Below the pieces are notes generated by a model, which did no database searches, was not told the DNA's origin, and saw only the letters and a list, made by a program, of their open reading frames with translations. 64,000 bases of DNA from Bacillus amyloliquefaciens DSM 7 = ATCC 23350. Its GTDB lineage: Bacteria; Bacillota; Bacilli; Bacillales; Bacillaceae. Location: NCBI RefSeq assembly GCF_000196735.1, contig NC_014551.1, positions 2,227,001-2,291,000 on the forward strand, read 5' to 3'. Position numbers and translations under genes: made by a program. The first letter of the stretch is position 1, and every line of letters begins with the position of its first letter. Of this stretch, positions 1-9,341 are shown one piece after another.

Positions 1-148
1 CATAGCCCTCTTTGCGGAGCTCTTCTATATGTTTCCAAACGGCAGTTCTCGAACAGCCGAGCGCGTCACTTATTTTCTGCCCGGAGATAAAGCCGTCGCC
101 CGCCTCAGAAAATAAATCAATTAATTGGGTTCTTAATGTTGATCCCAT
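1..148 (-). CDS. birA: BirA, biotin-protein ligase and biotin repressor (5' part only)
   Basis: Only the first 49 codons are in the window; the gene runs off the left edge. The translation begins MGSTLRTQL and contains a winged-helix segment with SGQKISDALGCSRTAVWKHI, which is the N-terminal DNA-binding domain of the bifunctional BirA that biotinylates acetyl-CoA carboxylase and represses biotin genes. The ATG at 148 is preceded by AAGGAGTGG and overlaps the end of cca by 16 bases, so it is the last visible gene of the dapB-mgsA-bsh-cca operon. The catalytic domain cannot be inspected here. Confidence 0.93.
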   Translation of the reverse strand, partial: MGSTLRTQLIDLFSEAGDGFISGQKISDALGCSRTAVWKHIEELRKEGY

Positions 149-1323
149 GATGCGAGCCACTCCTTTATGTCATGTTTTCGGTTGGGGAGCTTTCCTGCTA
201 ATACCGCTTCTTCAATCCGGCTCAGTTCTTCGGCCACCCATTTACCCGCGCGGCGGTTTCTGAACTCCATCAGATCAGCGCCTGAAATGTCGAGGTCACG
301 GAGACTTTTGATCGGCAGCTGCTCATAGAGGCTCTGAACCTCTTTCAGCTTTTGTTCATCAATCGTCTTATGCTTTTTCAGCATTCCGATTTTAACAGCT
401 GAAAACAGCGCCTCTCCCGCCCGGTACATCGCTTCTGCTTCCAGCTGCGCCGGATACACGCTTATGATCCGCACCGCTCCTTTTATGACTTTTCCCGGCA
501 GTTTCCATTGTTTTAAAAACGGCTCGGCGTTTTTCGGACTAAGACCGAGAAATAATAACAGCGCTGCCCAGCGTTCTTCGCGCGCATCCAAGGAAGAAAA
601 CGAAAATTCACTTGCTTCGAGCATTTGCTGCTCATAACCGGAAAGACCGGGCAGCTCCTGTATCAGACCCGTCTGCACCATCGTTTGAATCGCTTCATTT
701 GAGGATGTGCCAAGGAGAAGCTTTTCAAACTCGACGGTCTTTCGTTCTACTGATACGTGCGCCAAAAGCTCCCTGTCTTTTATGACGGCCTTTTTTGTTT
801 TTTCCTCTAACACAAAGCCGAGCTGGCTCATAAAACGGACGGCTCTCATCATCCGCAGAGCGTCTTCCCGAAAACGGTCTTCAGGGTTTCCCACCGTACG
901 GATCAGCTTTTTCCCGATATCGTGAGCGCCTCCGAAATAATCAAGCAGCTCTCCTTCGGCAGACATCGCCATCGCATTAATCGTTAAGTCTCTCCGCTTT
1001 AAGTCTTCTGATAAAGAAGTAATGAACCGTACAGCTTCAGGGCGCCGATAATCCTTATATTCTGATTCGGCACGGAAGGTGGTAACTTCATAGGTTTCAT
1101 CTTTCCATAAGACAATTACGGTGCCGTGTTCCTTTCCTACATCGACGGTCCGCTCAAAGAGGCGCTCCACCTCATTCGGCGAAGCGCTGGTCGCGATGTC
1201 CACATCACCTATTTTTCGTTTCATATAGCTGTCTCTGACGGCTCCCCCGACAAAGTACGCCTGATGGCCAGCCTTCATCAGATGGTGAAGAATGGGGAGG
1301 GCTTTGACAAATTCCTGTTCCAT
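133..1323 (-). CDS. cca: CCA-adding tRNA nucleotidyltransferase
   Basis: This 396-residue protein adds or repairs the 3' CCA end of tRNAs. The class II nucleotidyltransferase signature is clear: GGAVRD at about residues 26-31 and the metal-binding GDVD at 39-42, followed by RRDLTINAMA and the RNA-binding helical region with EDALRMMRAVRF. I start it at the ATG at 1323, which has GGAGTGA upstream inside the end of bshA; an in-frame upstream extension reads into bshA and has no family support. It lies 4 bases after bshA and overlaps birA, so translation is probably coupled. Confidence 0.95.
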   Translation of the reverse strand: MEQEFVKALPILHHLMKAGHQAYFVGGAVRDSYMKRKIGDVDIATSASPNEVERLFERTVDVGKEHGTVIVLWKDETYEVTTFRAESEYKDYRRPEAVRFITSLSEDLKRRDLTINAMAMSAEGELLDYFGGAHDIGKKLIRTVGNPEDRFREDALRMMRAVRFMSQLGFVLEEKTKKAVIKDRELLAHVSVERKTVEFEKLLLGTSSNEAIQTMVQTGLIQELPGLSGYEQQMLEASEFSFSSLDAREERWAALLLFLGLSPKNAEPFLKQWKLPGKVIKGAVRIISVYPAQLEAEAMYRAGEALFSAVKIGMLKKHKTIDEQKLKEVQSLYEQLPIKSLRDLDISGADLMEFRNRRAGKWVAEELSRIEEAVLAGKLPNRKHDIKEWLASWDQH

Positions 1324-1327
1324 AAAA

Positions 1328-2461
1328 TCACTCCGGTCCTGCCAATTCGTCATAAATCCGTTCATATTGACTGACGATTCTTTGCGAAGAAAAGGCGGTC
1401 TCCACCATTTTGAGCGCATGGTCAGTCAAACGTTTGCTGAGCTGTTTGTCTTCTAAAATCGCAAGCGCTTTTTCAGAAGCCGCCTGAATATCGCCGACTT
1501 CCACCAGAAAACCGCTTACTTGATCTTTAATCACTTCCGGTATCCCGCCGATATTAGATCCGATGCACGGCACGCCGCAGGCCATCGCCTCAAGGAGAAC
1601 GAGTCCGAAACTTTCTTTTTCAGACAGAAGAAGCTTAAGGTCGCTGATGGAATACAGCTCTTCCACCCTGTCCTGATTTCCTAGGAGCAGCACTTGATCC
1701 TGCAGACCGTATTTCTCGACAAGCTGCCAAGCGACGCACTTTTCCGGTCCATCGCCGACAAGCAGAAGCTTTGCCTTTGTTTTAGCTGCAATATTACGGA
1801 AAACACGGATGACATCCTTCACGCGTTTTACCTTCCTGAAGTTTGAAACATGAATGACGACTTTCTCATCCGGCAAAATACCGTGTTTCTCTTTTATACT
1901 CTCTGTATTTTTCTTAAGATAAACACGTTCATCAATAAAGTTGTAAATGGTCTCAATTTTTTTATTCGGCTTAATTAAGTCATATGTTTCACCGGCAAGC
2001 GCGGTTGATACCGCCGTCACTCTATCGGACGATTCGATGGCAAAACGGATTAAATCTTTTAGTGACGGATCATATCCTAAAACGGTGATGTCCGTACCGT
2101 GAAGCGTCGTAACGATCCCGATGTCGCGCTTGAGCATCTGTTTGGCGAGATAAGCGCATACCGCATGCGGCAGCGCGTAGTGCGCGTGGATGATATCAAG
2201 GTTTTCCCTTGCGGCAACCTCGGCGATTTTGCTCGCCAGCGAAAGGTCATACGGCGGATATTTAAATACCGCGTATTGGTTGACCTCCACTTCATGAAAA
2301 TGAATATTCGGATGATATGTATTTAATCTGAACGGGATGCTTGATGTAATGAAATGAACCTGGTGCCCTTTTTCCGCAAGCAGCTTGCCGAGTTCCGTCG
2401 CAATAATACCCGAGCCTCCGACACTCGGGTAGCATGTAATCCCTATTTTTAATGGTCTCAT
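1328..2461 (-). CDS. bshA: BshA, N-acetyl-glucosaminyl L-malate synthase (bacillithiol step 1)
   Basis: A 377-residue GT4-family glycosyltransferase. Family knowledge: BshA joins UDP-GlcNAc to L-malate, the first step of bacillithiol synthesis, the main low-molecular-weight thiol of Bacillus. The sequence shows the N-terminal glycine-rich loop (YPSVGGSG, residues 11-18) and the C-terminal nucleotide-sugar site with E-x7-E ([13 protein letters not shown]). Its ATG overlaps the stop of bshB1 by four bases (ATGA), so the two bacillithiol genes are translationally coupled. The third pathway enzyme, BshC, is not in this window. Confidence 0.95.
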   Translation of the reverse strand: MRPLKIGITCYPSVGGSGIIATELGKLLAEKGHQVHFITSSIPFRLNTYHPNIHFHEVEVNQYAVFKYPPYDLSLASKIAEVAARENLDIIHAHYALPHAVCAYLAKQMLKRDIGIVTTLHGTDITVLGYDPSLKDLIRFAIESSDRVTAVSTALAGETYDLIKPNKKIETIYNFIDERVYLKKNTESIKEKHGILPDEKVVIHVSNFRKVKRVKDVIRVFRNIAAKTKAKLLLVGDGPEKCVAWQLVEKYGLQDQVLLLGNQDRVEELYSISDLKLLLSEKESFGLVLLEAMACGVPCIGSNIGGIPEVIKDQVSGFLVEVGDIQAASEKALAILEDKQLSKRLTDHALKMVETAFSSQRIVSQYERIYDELAGPE

Positions 2462-3171
2462 TGTCCGCCCCCAAAAACATCATCATTCAAAACGGGAAGC
2501 TGTTTTGAAAAGAAACCTTCGGCGTACCCCGTCCCGGCTTCTTTGCCATACAGTCTTTCCCGCGCTTCCACCATTTCGATATAACCGTTTGTCAGCGGTG
2601 TGTTCACTGACTGCGCCGTAGAAATAAACTGGCTTTGATAGGCATTCAGGCTTTCCTTTTTCAGATCGATGGTTTCCGTTATGTCGATTACAAAGTCCGG
2701 ACGGTGAAATCCATTGATCATATAATAGTATACTTTCTGAGCTTTGTGAGCCGGAAGTTGCTGATGGTCTTTGTATTTATGAATTCCCGCTGAGAACACC
2801 GCCTCTTCGACCAATGCCGCAGCATTGCCGTGGTCTGGGTGGCGGTCTTTCGGATAAGGCATGAAAACGGCTTTCGGCCGGCAGGCTCTGATGACACTGA
2901 CAATCCTGCAAATGGCATCTTCACTTTTCAAAAGCCCGCGGTCGGGAAGCGTAAGCTGGATTCTCTCTTTTACGCCGAGAATTCGGGCCGCCTCCGCCGC
3001 TTCTTCTTTTCTTATACTTACCGTCCCGTTAGATGATAATTCAGCCTCGGTCAGGTCGCATATCACCGCGGTTTTTCCTTGTGCCGTAAATTTTGCGATC
3101 GTGCCGCCCATACCGATCTCGACATCATCGCTATGAGCGCCGAACGCAAGAATATCAACGTGTTCAGGCAT
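2458..3171 (-). CDS. bshB1: BshB1, GlcNAc-malate deacetylase (bacillithiol step 2)
   Basis: A 237-residue member of the LmbE/PIG-L zinc deacetylase family, removing acetate from GlcNAc-malate. Zinc ligands are visible in AHSDDVE (His13, Asp16) and in the later HPDHGNAA motif. I use the ATG at 3171, giving [11 protein letters not shown]; the reading frame stays open further upstream into mgsA but that extension has no family similarity. It overlaps mgsA by 8 bases and bshA by 4. B. subtilis has a second deacetylase, BshB2, so this one may be partly redundant. Confidence 0.94.
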   Translation of the reverse strand: MPEHVDILAFGAHSDDVEIGMGGTIAKFTAQGKTAVICDLTEAELSSNGTVSIRKEEAAEAARILGVKERIQLTLPDRGLLKSEDAICRIVSVIRACRPKAVFMPYPKDRHPDHGNAAALVEEAVFSAGIHKYKDHQQLPAHKAQKVYYYMINGFHRPDFVIDITETIDLKKESLNAYQSQFISTAQSVNTPLTNGYIEMVEARERLYGKEAGTGYAEGFFSKQLPVLNDDVFGGGQ

Positions 3172-3577
3172 TCGGCTCTCCTCCGCGCACAAGATTGCGG
3201 AAATCAAACGCCCCGCCGTCCAGCGTACGGACGAGGATTTCCGCTGTTCCCATATTTGTGGCGAGCGGGATCGCGTATACGTCACACAGCCGGATCAGCG
3301 CCGAGACATCCGGTTCATGAGGCTGCGCAGTTAACGGGTCGCGCAGAAAAATGACGAGATCCAAGGCATTTGCCGCAATTAATGCGCCGATTTGCTGATC
3401 TCCGCCGAGCGGGCCGGATTGAAAACGTTCAATGGACAATCCGGTCGCTTCCTGGATTTTCAAGCCTGTCGTACCCGTCGCGTATAACTCATGATGGCTC
3501 AATATATCTTTATATGCGGTCGTAAACTGAACCATATCCTGCTTTTTTTTATCGTGAGCAATTAAAGCGATTTTCAT
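3164..3577 (-). CDS. mgsA: Methylglyoxal synthase
   Basis: A 137-residue enzyme converting dihydroxyacetone phosphate to methylglyoxal, the bypass of lower glycolysis. Recognisable elements are the N-terminal [10 protein letters not shown], the phosphate-binding TGTTG segment, and the active-site region [12 protein letters not shown] followed by FLRDPL. Length matches the family. It sits between dapB (23 bases upstream) and bshB1 (8-base overlap). Methylglyoxal is detoxified through bacillithiol in Firmicutes, so linkage with the bsh genes makes metabolic sense. Confidence 0.95.
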   Translation of the reverse strand: MKIALIAHDKKKQDMVQFTTAYKDILSHHELYATGTTGLKIQEATGLSIERFQSGPLGGDQQIGALIAANALDLVIFLRDPLTAQPHEPDVSALIRLCDVYAIPLATNMGTAEILVRTLDGGAFDFRNLVRGGEPNA

Positions 3578-3600
3578 TTGATGTTCTCCCCCTTGCCGAT

Positions 3601-4404
3601 TCAGTCGATAATATTTTCGAGTCCGTATACAAGCTGGTCGATTTTCATCACTTGCTCTACTGACAGCTTCACTCCTGACATAAAGGAAGCCCGGTTATAG
3701 GAGTCGTGGCGCAGCTTCAGCGTCTGGCCGTCCATGCCGAACATGACTTCCTGATGGGCGATAAGGCCCGGGAGACGCACACTGTGAAGGCGGATTCCGT
3801 TTAATTCGGCACCGCGGGCGCCTGGCAGAATTTCTTTTTCATCTGGATGACCCTGCTGCTTTTCTGAACGGACATTTGAGATCATTTCCGCAGTTTTCAG
3901 CGCCGTTCCGCTCGGTGCATCCAGTTTTTGATCATGATGGAGCTCAATGATCTCTACATCTTCAAAATAGTTGGCGGCCATTTGTGAGAATTTCATCATC
4001 AGCACCGCGCCTAACGCAAAATTCGGGGCGATGATAGCGCCGATCCCTTTTTCTTCGGTGAGAGCGTGAAGTTCCTGTAAATCCGCTTCAGAAAATCCAG
4101 TCGTTCCCACAACAGGGCGAACGCCGTGTTCAAGAGCGGCTTTCGTATGTTTTTTGCCGATTTCAGGCGTTGTCAAATCGATCAGCACATCCGGTTTTGT
4201 TTCCTGGAAACATGCGCGGATATCCGTATAGATAAGAGCGTCTGAATCAGCTGACATCACTTCCCGCAATGTTTGCTGATCGTATGTATGGTCAATGGCG
4301 CCGACAAGCTCAAAATGAGGCGTGCGGACAGCAAGTTTTACGGCCTCCTGGCCCATTCTGCCTCTCGGTCCGGCAATGACGACTTTAATGGTTTCATTTG
4401 ACAT
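3601..4404 (-). CDS. dapB: DapB, 4-hydroxy-tetrahydrodipicolinate reductase
   Basis: A 267-residue NAD(P)H-dependent reductase of the lysine, diaminopimelate and dipicolinate pathway. The dinucleotide-binding loop GPRGRMG is at about residues 12-18. The catalytic region is [15 protein letters not shown], carrying the His-His and Lys residues and the substrate-binding SGTA. The ATG at 4404 follows ypjD by 8 bases. It serves both cell wall diaminopimelate and spore dipicolinate. Confidence 0.96.
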   Translation of the reverse strand: MSNETIKVVIAGPRGRMGQEAVKLAVRTPHFELVGAIDHTYDQQTLREVMSADSDALIYTDIRACFQETKPDVLIDLTTPEIGKKHTKAALEHGVRPVVGTTGFSEADLQELHALTEEKGIGAIIAPNFALGAVLMMKFSQMAANYFEDVEIIELHHDQKLDAPSGTALKTAEMISNVRSEKQQGHPDEKEILPGARGAELNGIRLHSVRLPGLIAHQEVMFGMDGQTLKLRHDSYNRASFMSGVKLSVEQVMKIDQLVYGLENIID

Positions 4405-4412
4405 GGTTTCTC

Positions 4413-4748
4413 CTACTTTCCTTCTTCTTTTCTCGTCCAGCGGTCTTTATCCCGTGTATTAAATTTATGCATCACGCGGTTATGAGCTTCCTCCAATGAA
4501 ATATCAAGGGAGTTGGCGAGGCAGATCAGGACGAACAGCACGTCGCCCATTTCCTCTTCCATGCTTTTCTCATTTTCCGTCGTTTTCTTCGGCTTTTCCC
4601 CATAGTAATGGTTGACTTCTCTTGCGAGTTCGCCCAGTTCTTCGGTGAGACGGGCCATCATGGCAAGCGGGCTGAAATAGCCTTCTTTGAATTGGCCGAT
4701 ATATTCATCGACCTCAGCTTGTAAGTCTTTCATCGTTTTGTCACTCAC
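4413..4748 (-). CDS. ypjD: YpjD, MazG-family nucleotide pyrophosphohydrolase
   Basis: A 111-residue all-alpha MazG-type NTP pyrophosphohydrolase. The metal-binding acidic motifs are [13 protein letters not shown] and [16 protein letters not shown]. The frame is open further upstream to a TTG at 4805, but the start is decided by a strong AGGAGG at 4759-4764, ten bases before a GTG at 4748; this also gives the length I recall for B. subtilis YpjD. The family clears non-canonical or excess nucleotides; the exact substrate is not known to me. First gene of the dapB operon. Confidence 0.88.
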   Translation of the reverse strand: MSDKTMKDLQAEVDEYIGQFKEGYFSPLAMMARLTEELGELAREVNHYYGEKPKKTTENEKSMEEEMGDVLFVLICLANSLDISLEEAHNRVMHKFNTRDKDRWTRKEEGK

Positions 4749-4890
4749 TGTGCGAATACCTCCTGTCATCTCTTCCATGTTAGCTAATTCAAGTACATTT
4801 GACAAATGTTAAAAACGGCAGTTTGCTGTTTTCTTTTGTATCCACTATAATATTTACGCAATCTAATGGAAGGAAAAGGGGTTTGATGCA

Positions 4891-5763
4891 ATGCTTGGAG
4901 AAATCAGAATCAAAAATATTTGCTTTATTTTAATCGGCGCCGCTGTTTTTTCATTCGGACTGGTTCACTTTAATATGCAGAACAATTTGGCGGAAGGCGG
5001 ATTTACCGGCATTACGCTGCTCTTATATGCGTTATTCCACATCAGCCCTTCTATTTCCAACCTGGTATTAAACATTCCTATCTTTTTCATCGGCTGGCGC
5101 ATGCTCGGCCGGACGATGTTTGTCTATACCCTGATCGGCACCGTCTCTCTTTCCGTTTTTCTGAGTATTTTTCAGCGTTACGAAATTCATATGCCGCTGT
5201 CGCATGATTTAGCTCTGGCGGCCTTGTTCGCGGGTGTATTTATCGGCGCGGGTCTCGGCATTATTTTTAAATACGGAGGCACGACGGGCGGAGTCGATAT
5301 CATCGCCAGGCTGATCAATAAATTTTTCGGCATCCCGATGGGCCGGACGATGTTTGCCTTTGATGCCTGCGTCATTCTGCTTTCTTTGTTTACGTATCTT
5401 TCTTACAAGGAAGCGATGTACACGCTTGTAGCCGTTTTTGTCGCTGCGAGATTGATTGATTTTATACAGGAAGGCGGTTATGCGGCAAAAGGCGCAACGA
5501 TTATTTCTTCGAAGAACGATTTGATCCAGCAAAAGATCATTGAAGAGATGGAGCGCGGCGTCACCGTTTTAAAAGGACAAGGATCATATACAAAGGAAGA
5601 CAGAGACGTTCTTTACTGCGTCGTTCCGAAAAACGAAATTGTGCTTTTGAAAAGCGTCATTACTTCTGTTGACCCGCATGCTTTTGTTGCTGTAAGCGAT
5701 GTCCATGATGTGCTCGGCGAAGGATTTACGCTTGATGAAAATAAAAATCCGATCAGACGATAA
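4891..5763 (+). CDS. ypjC: YpjC, YitT/DUF2179 family membrane protein
   Basis: A 290-residue integral membrane protein, one of the few plus-strand genes. The N-terminal two thirds hold about five hydrophobic segments (one ends in NIPIFFIGWRMLG, another carries the glycine-rich GAGLGIIFKYGGTTGG). The C-terminal part is a soluble DUF2179 domain with TVLKGQGSYTKEDRDVLYCVV. These are features of the YitT family; the transported or sensed molecule is unknown. The ATG at 4891 follows a GGAAGGAAAAGGGG region. A TATAAT hexamer lies at 4856-4861, though no good -35 accompanies it. Confidence 0.88.
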   Translation: MLGEIRIKNICFILIGAAVFSFGLVHFNMQNNLAEGGFTGITLLLYALFHISPSISNLVLNIPIFFIGWRMLGRTMFVYTLIGTVSLSVFLSIFQRYEIHMPLSHDLALAALFAGVFIGAGLGIIFKYGGTTGGVDIIARLINKFFGIPMGRTMFAFDACVILLSLFTYLSYKEAMYTLVAVFVAARLIDFIQEGGYAAKGATIISSKNDLIQQKIIEEMERGVTVLKGQGSYTKEDRDVLYCVVPKNEIVLLKSVITSVDPHAFVAVSDVHDVLGEGFTLDENKNPIRR

Positions 5764-5787
5764 TAAAAAGGCGGCTCTTGCCGCCTA
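5761..5787 (-). terminator. Intrinsic terminator of the oxalate decarboxylase gene
   Basis: Read on the minus strand, a perfect 7-bp stem (AGGCGGC with GCCGCCT, loop of four) is followed by TTTTTATTA. It overlaps the oxd stop codon by two bases. On the plus strand the hairpin has no T-run, so it ends the minus-strand transcript rather than ypjC. Confidence 0.85.
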
Positions 5788-6960
5788 CTCCTCGTGTTTC
5801 CATTTGACAACCGGTGATTTTTTCTTTCTCAACCGGCGGGCGAATGCCGGGCTGACATTGAGCGTCTGCTCGACAAAGCGCTGCGGCGTCAGCGCCAGCC
5901 ATTGGTTTAAGGAGATGTCCTCGAAACGGTCGCTTTTGAAAATTTCCAGAAAGCGAAGCACGGTGTCACCGGTATTCTGGACATAATGACCCATCGCAAA
6001 AGGAACATATCCTACGTCACCCGCTTGATAGTTAAATGTCCGCGCTCTTCCCTCCGCCGCAAACACCGTCATTTTTGCTTCTCCTGAAAGATAATACTGC
6101 CACTCGTCCGTATTCGGATGCCAATGCAATTCCCTCATGCCTCCGGGCTCGACTTCCACAAGAGCGGCGGCAATCGTTTTTGACACCTTAAACGTTTTTG
6201 AATCGACGATCTTTACTTTTCCTCCGCTGGTAACAAGAGGTTCCTGCAGTGAAAGCTTGTAGCTGAACGGTTCCAAAACGGTGCCTTCCGGGGAAGAAAC
6301 TGCTGCCTGTTCAATAGGGGGAGGCGGTTCCAGCTGGAACATGTAACGCTCTTTTGCAGGGATGTAAGCCAAATCATATCCCGAAACACCGAAATTCGCC
6401 TGCAGCACGCTGCGCGGAGTATGAGCAAACCAGTCCGTTACTGAAAAGGTGCTGTTCTCTGAAAAAGAGCCGTCATCAAAGACAAGCAAAAACTCACTGC
6501 CCTGCTCCATTCCTTGAATGGAGTGAGGAATGCCCGAAGGAAAGTACCACAGATCGCCCTCACTGACGTTATCAATAAAATTCCGCCCATTTTGGTCGAC
6601 CGCGGTTAAACGGACTTCTCCGCTTATCACATATCCCCATTCGGCTTCTTTATGCCAATGAAGCTCCCGCACCGCTCCCGGTTTCAGTCTCATGTTCACC
6701 GCCGCGATGTTTTTGGACACCGGCAGTTCTCTGACCGTCACCTCTCTTGACCATCCGCCGTCTTCAAGCCTCATATGCGTATCAGAAAAAGAGAATTTTA
6801 AGTTTTGAACCGTTCCTGCATCCGTTGAGGGCGGAACGAGCATGTCAGGATTCTGGAAGTCACGAGCGAGGTTTCGCGGTCCTTCATCAGTCGCCCCTTT
6901 TCTGCCTCTGATCGGCTGCGGGAGGTGTTTTGAAGCCAATTGCTGGATGAGTTTTTTCAC
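5785..6960 (-). CDS. Oxalate decarboxylase, bicupin (OxdC/OxdD type)
   Basis: A 391-residue bicupin that should convert oxalate to formate and CO2 using manganese. Domain 1 has metal ligands HWHKEAEWG (His101, His103, Glu107) and His146, plus Arg98 and the intact flexible lid SENST (167-171) that distinguishes decarboxylases from oxidases. Domain 2 has HWHPNTDEW (His279, His281, Glu286), His325 and Glu339. The start is a GTG with AGGAG nine bases upstream. The gene lies 30 bases after ypjB and ends in its own terminator, a position where I recall no such gene in B. subtilis 168. The basic C-terminus with RRLRKKK looks more like the spore-coat paralogue OxdD than OxdC; that assignment is tentative, so no symbol is given. 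Confidence 0.9.
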   Translation of the reverse strand: MKKLIQQLASKHLPQPIRGRKGATDEGPRNLARDFQNPDMLVPPSTDAGTVQNLKFSFSDTHMRLEDGGWSREVTVRELPVSKNIAAVNMRLKPGAVRELHWHKEAEWGYVISGEVRLTAVDQNGRNFIDNVSEGDLWYFPSGIPHSIQGMEQGSEFLLVFDDGSFSENSTFSVTDWFAHTPRSVLQANFGVSGYDLAYIPAKERYMFQLEPPPPIEQAAVSSPEGTVLEPFSYKLSLQEPLVTSGGKVKIVDSKTFKVSKTIAAALVEVEPGGMRELHWHPNTDEWQYYLSGEAKMTVFAAEGRARTFNYQAGDVGYVPFAMGHYVQNTGDTVLRFLEIFKSDRFEDISLNQWLALTPQRFVEQTLNVSPAFARRLRKKKSPVVKWKHEE

Positions 6961-6990
6961 CTTCTTTAGCTCCTTTACAGCAATTTGTGT

Positions 6991-7773
6991 TTATTTAGAC
7001 TTAGGATATTCACGCTTTTTCTCTTTCTTTTTTTCCGCTCTGTATTTTCGGTAGCCGACATATGTCAGCGCAGTAATAATGATACCGCCTGTTGTCAGAA
7101 TGACCCAGAGCAGCGAAGGATCAGCGTCATCCCGTTCTACCTTGTCAAATACCTTTTTTAAATCCTTCTGGAGAAGCGTCAGCCGTTCAAGCTTTGTTCC
7201 TTTTGTCATCTGCTGAAACCCTTCCTGCTCAATCACCTCGATATGTTTCGCCACCGTATCAAGCTGGCCGGCCGACACATCCATTGTCAGGCTGGGATAA
7301 ATTAAATCATATAATGATATAAATTCATTCCACTTTTCATTGAAATTCTCACTTCCGTTCCCGCTGACATCTTCTTTTAAGGCGCTGAATGTAGCCATAA
7401 TCGGTCGTTCAAGCGAACCCCACAGCGGATCGGAGTGATCTTCCATCGCATCCATTACCAGCCTGAACTGGGCGGCTGCCCGTATTTTTTCGGTATTTGA
7501 GGCATCTGCCTGTTTCAAGACCCGCACTAAATCATTGTAGCCCAGAGTCACCTGCCTGACTTCGGCGCCGGTCAGTGAGTTTACGTGTGTCATTTTTTTC
7601 TTAAAGTAGCCAAGCACTTGCAGGGCCTCATCATACTGCGAATGCCGCGTCATTTGGAAAACGGTATCCGAAAGGTCGTTCAGTTCCTTGAGACCCCCCT
7701 CACCTTCAGCTTTGGCAGTTGTGATGAAACACATAAGAGCAAGCAAAAGACAGATCGTCAGCTTTCGTTTCAT
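6991..7773 (-). CDS. ypjB: YpjB, secreted/membrane-anchored sporulation-associated protein
   Basis: A 260-residue protein of the YpjB family. It has an N-terminal signal peptide (KRKLTICLLLALMCFITTAKA), a long helical extracytoplasmic region, one transmembrane segment near residues 228-244 (LLWVILTTGGIIITALTYVG) and a very basic cytoplasmic tail. The ATG at 7773 follows GGGAGGG; a GTG five codons earlier is not supported. The family is annotated as sporulation-related, but I know of no defined biochemical role. It follows ypjA by 68 bases. Confidence 0.85.
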   Translation of the reverse strand: MKRKLTICLLLALMCFITTAKAEGEGGLKELNDLSDTVFQMTRHSQYDEALQVLGYFKKKMTHVNSLTGAEVRQVTLGYNDLVRVLKQADASNTEKIRAAAQFRLVMDAMEDHSDPLWGSLERPIMATFSALKEDVSGNGSENFNEKWNEFISLYDLIYPSLTMDVSAGQLDTVAKHIEVIEQEGFQQMTKGTKLERLTLLQKDLKKVFDKVERDDADPSLLWVILTTGGIIITALTYVGYRKYRAEKKKEKKREYPKSK

Positions 7774-7841
7774 AGAGGTCCCTCCCACTCCTTCTCTTTT
7801 ACAGAATATGAGGAGCGGGACAAGGTTAGACCAAGATTCTA

Positions 7842-8435
7842 TCAGTGTAAGTCAAGCTTTATCCGCCTTTTGGAAATCACCAAAAAGTATGCAAGACCGA
7901 GAGAACAAATGCTCAGCCAGAATGTGGCATAGCCGATCTCTTGCATATAGGCACTAAGCATTGAGTAGCGGGGAATCATGCCGAAAAGATAATCAATGAC
8001 GTCATTATGAAGCGTCCAAACAGCGGCAAGGATGAGATGCCATAACCGGAACCGAAAATACGGGCTGTATAAAACGCCTTGAACGGCCATGGCGAAATGT
8101 GAAGCAATCAGCATGTACCCTTCCCAAGGCATCTGGCCCATTTTGATCAGCACAAAGATATTCATTCCGACCGCCCACAGCCCGTATTTCACAAGGGTTA
8201 CAAGCGCAAGCGCTTCAAACAGCGGCGCGTTTCTTCCGATGAGAAATGCCAAAAGCACAAACAGGAAGAAAAACGTCGCCGTCGGGCTGTCAGGCACAAA
8301 CACCAGAAAACGCAGCGGCGTGTCCGCAAGCTGCGGCAAATACCAATAATAGCCGTATACCGTACCGATAAAATTAACTGCAAGAGCAAGCAGAAGCATG
8401 CCGCGCCGCCCTAAAAGATAAGAAATCCACCTCAT
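7842..8435 (-). CDS. ypjA: YpjA, DUF1405 membrane protein
   Basis: A 197-residue protein with about five to six hydrophobic segments, beginning RGMLLLALAVNFIGTVYGYYW. It shows the conserved DUF1405 stretches FVPDSPTATFFF and WEGYMLIASHFAMAVQG. It lies next to qcrABC, but a terminator separates it from qcrC, so it may have its own weak promoter or depend on read-through. Function is not established. The start is supported by AAGGA about 15 bases upstream, which is rather far. Confidence 0.85.
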   Translation of the reverse strand: MRWISYLLGRRGMLLLALAVNFIGTVYGYYWYLPQLADTPLRFLVFVPDSPTATFFFLFVLLAFLIGRNAPLFEALALVTLVKYGLWAVGMNIFVLIKMGQMPWEGYMLIASHFAMAVQGVLYSPYFRFRLWHLILAAVWTLHNDVIDYLFGMIPRYSMLSAYMQEIGYATFWLSICSLGLAYFLVISKRRIKLDLH

Positions 8436-8473
8436 ACCATCAACTCTCAGTCCTTAAAAGATATGTATCATAC

Positions 8474-8498
8474 AAAAAAAGCTGACATCTGGTCAGCT
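8474..8498 (-). terminator. Terminator after qcrABC
   Basis: On the minus strand a 7-bp stem (AGCTGAC with GTCAGCT, 5-base loop) is followed by a run of seven T. It lies 45 bases after the qcrC stop and before ypjA, closing the qcr operon. Confidence 0.85.
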
Positions 8499-8542
8499 CT
8501 TTTCATAAAAGTATATCCTGCTATTGTCTGCTTCACAATACG

Positions 8543-9310
8543 TTATTTCGATGTTGTTTCAGAAATGAACTTCGCCAGCTGATCAAGCTGTTTGTCATTC
8601 CCTTTAAAAACACCGGCAGGCATCTGCCCTTTTCCTTTGACGGCGATCTTTTTTATTTCTTCCGGGCTCAGCCCGTTATCTATCAGAGACGGACCGGCGC
8701 CTCCGCCTTGAAGATTATCCCCGTGACAGGATATACAGCCTTGTTCTTTAAATACTTTATAACCGTCTGATTCTGTATCAATAGCGGCTTCTTTTTTAAT
8801 TTTCCCTTGCTCCTCCGCCTTCGCCCAGTCATGCGTCGCGACTGACTGCCACGTTAAAAAGATCGTAGCGCAAAGCGCCAAAAGCATCATGCCGACCGCA
8901 ACCGGACGCTTCCACGGCCTTCTTTCAGAACCCCGGTCGAGAAACGGAGCCAAAAGCAGCGACCCGAAAGCAAGCCCCGGTATTATCATCGCGCCGATTA
9001 CGGTGTAGCTCCCTGCGGCATATTCATATTTTAAAAGCTGGTATAAAAATAGAAAATACCAATCCGGCAGCGGAATATACCCCGTATCCGTCGGGTCCGC
9101 AACCCGTTCCAAAGGCGGCTCGTGCACAATCGTTAAAACGAGAAATCCGACGAGGAAAACGGCTCCGACCATCCATTCTTTCAGCAGGAAGTTCGGCCAA
9201 AACGCCTCCGTCTTTCCCGGATACTCTGAATAGTCTTTCGGTATATTCGGTTTTTTTTCAGCCGGTATCCTTGAATCTCCTACAAACTTCATTCCTTTCC
9301 CCCGATGCAT
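8543..9310 (-). CDS. qcrC: QcrC, cytochrome b/c subunit of menaquinol:cytochrome c reductase
   Basis: A 255-residue fusion typical of Gram-positive bc complexes: the C-terminal helices of cytochrome b joined to a cytochrome c domain. The quinol-site motif PDWYFLFLYQLLK starts near residue 82, three transmembrane segments follow, and the haem c site CISCH is at 192-196 with a probable axial Met at 230. It works with QcrA and QcrB to pass electrons from menaquinol to cytochrome c. It needs the ResB/ResC haem attachment proteins encoded at the far end of this window. Confidence 0.96.
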   Translation of the reverse strand: MHRGKGMKFVGDSRIPAEKKPNIPKDYSEYPGKTEAFWPNFLLKEWMVGAVFLVGFLVLTIVHEPPLERVADPTDTGYIPLPDWYFLFLYQLLKYEYAAGSYTVIGAMIIPGLAFGSLLLAPFLDRGSERRPWKRPVAVGMMLLALCATIFLTWQSVATHDWAKAEEQGKIKKEAAIDTESDGYKVFKEQGCISCHGDNLQGGGAGPSLIDNGLSPEEIKKIAVKGKGQMPAGVFKGNDKQLDQLAKFISETTSK

Positions 9311-9341
9311 GTCATCCCCTCCCTTTTATATCAGATCTGTA

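Noticed and set aside
4856-4861. Full ypjC promoter around TATAAT
   Set aside because: No -35-like hexamer at 16-18 bases and no extended -10, so only the -10 is mentioned.
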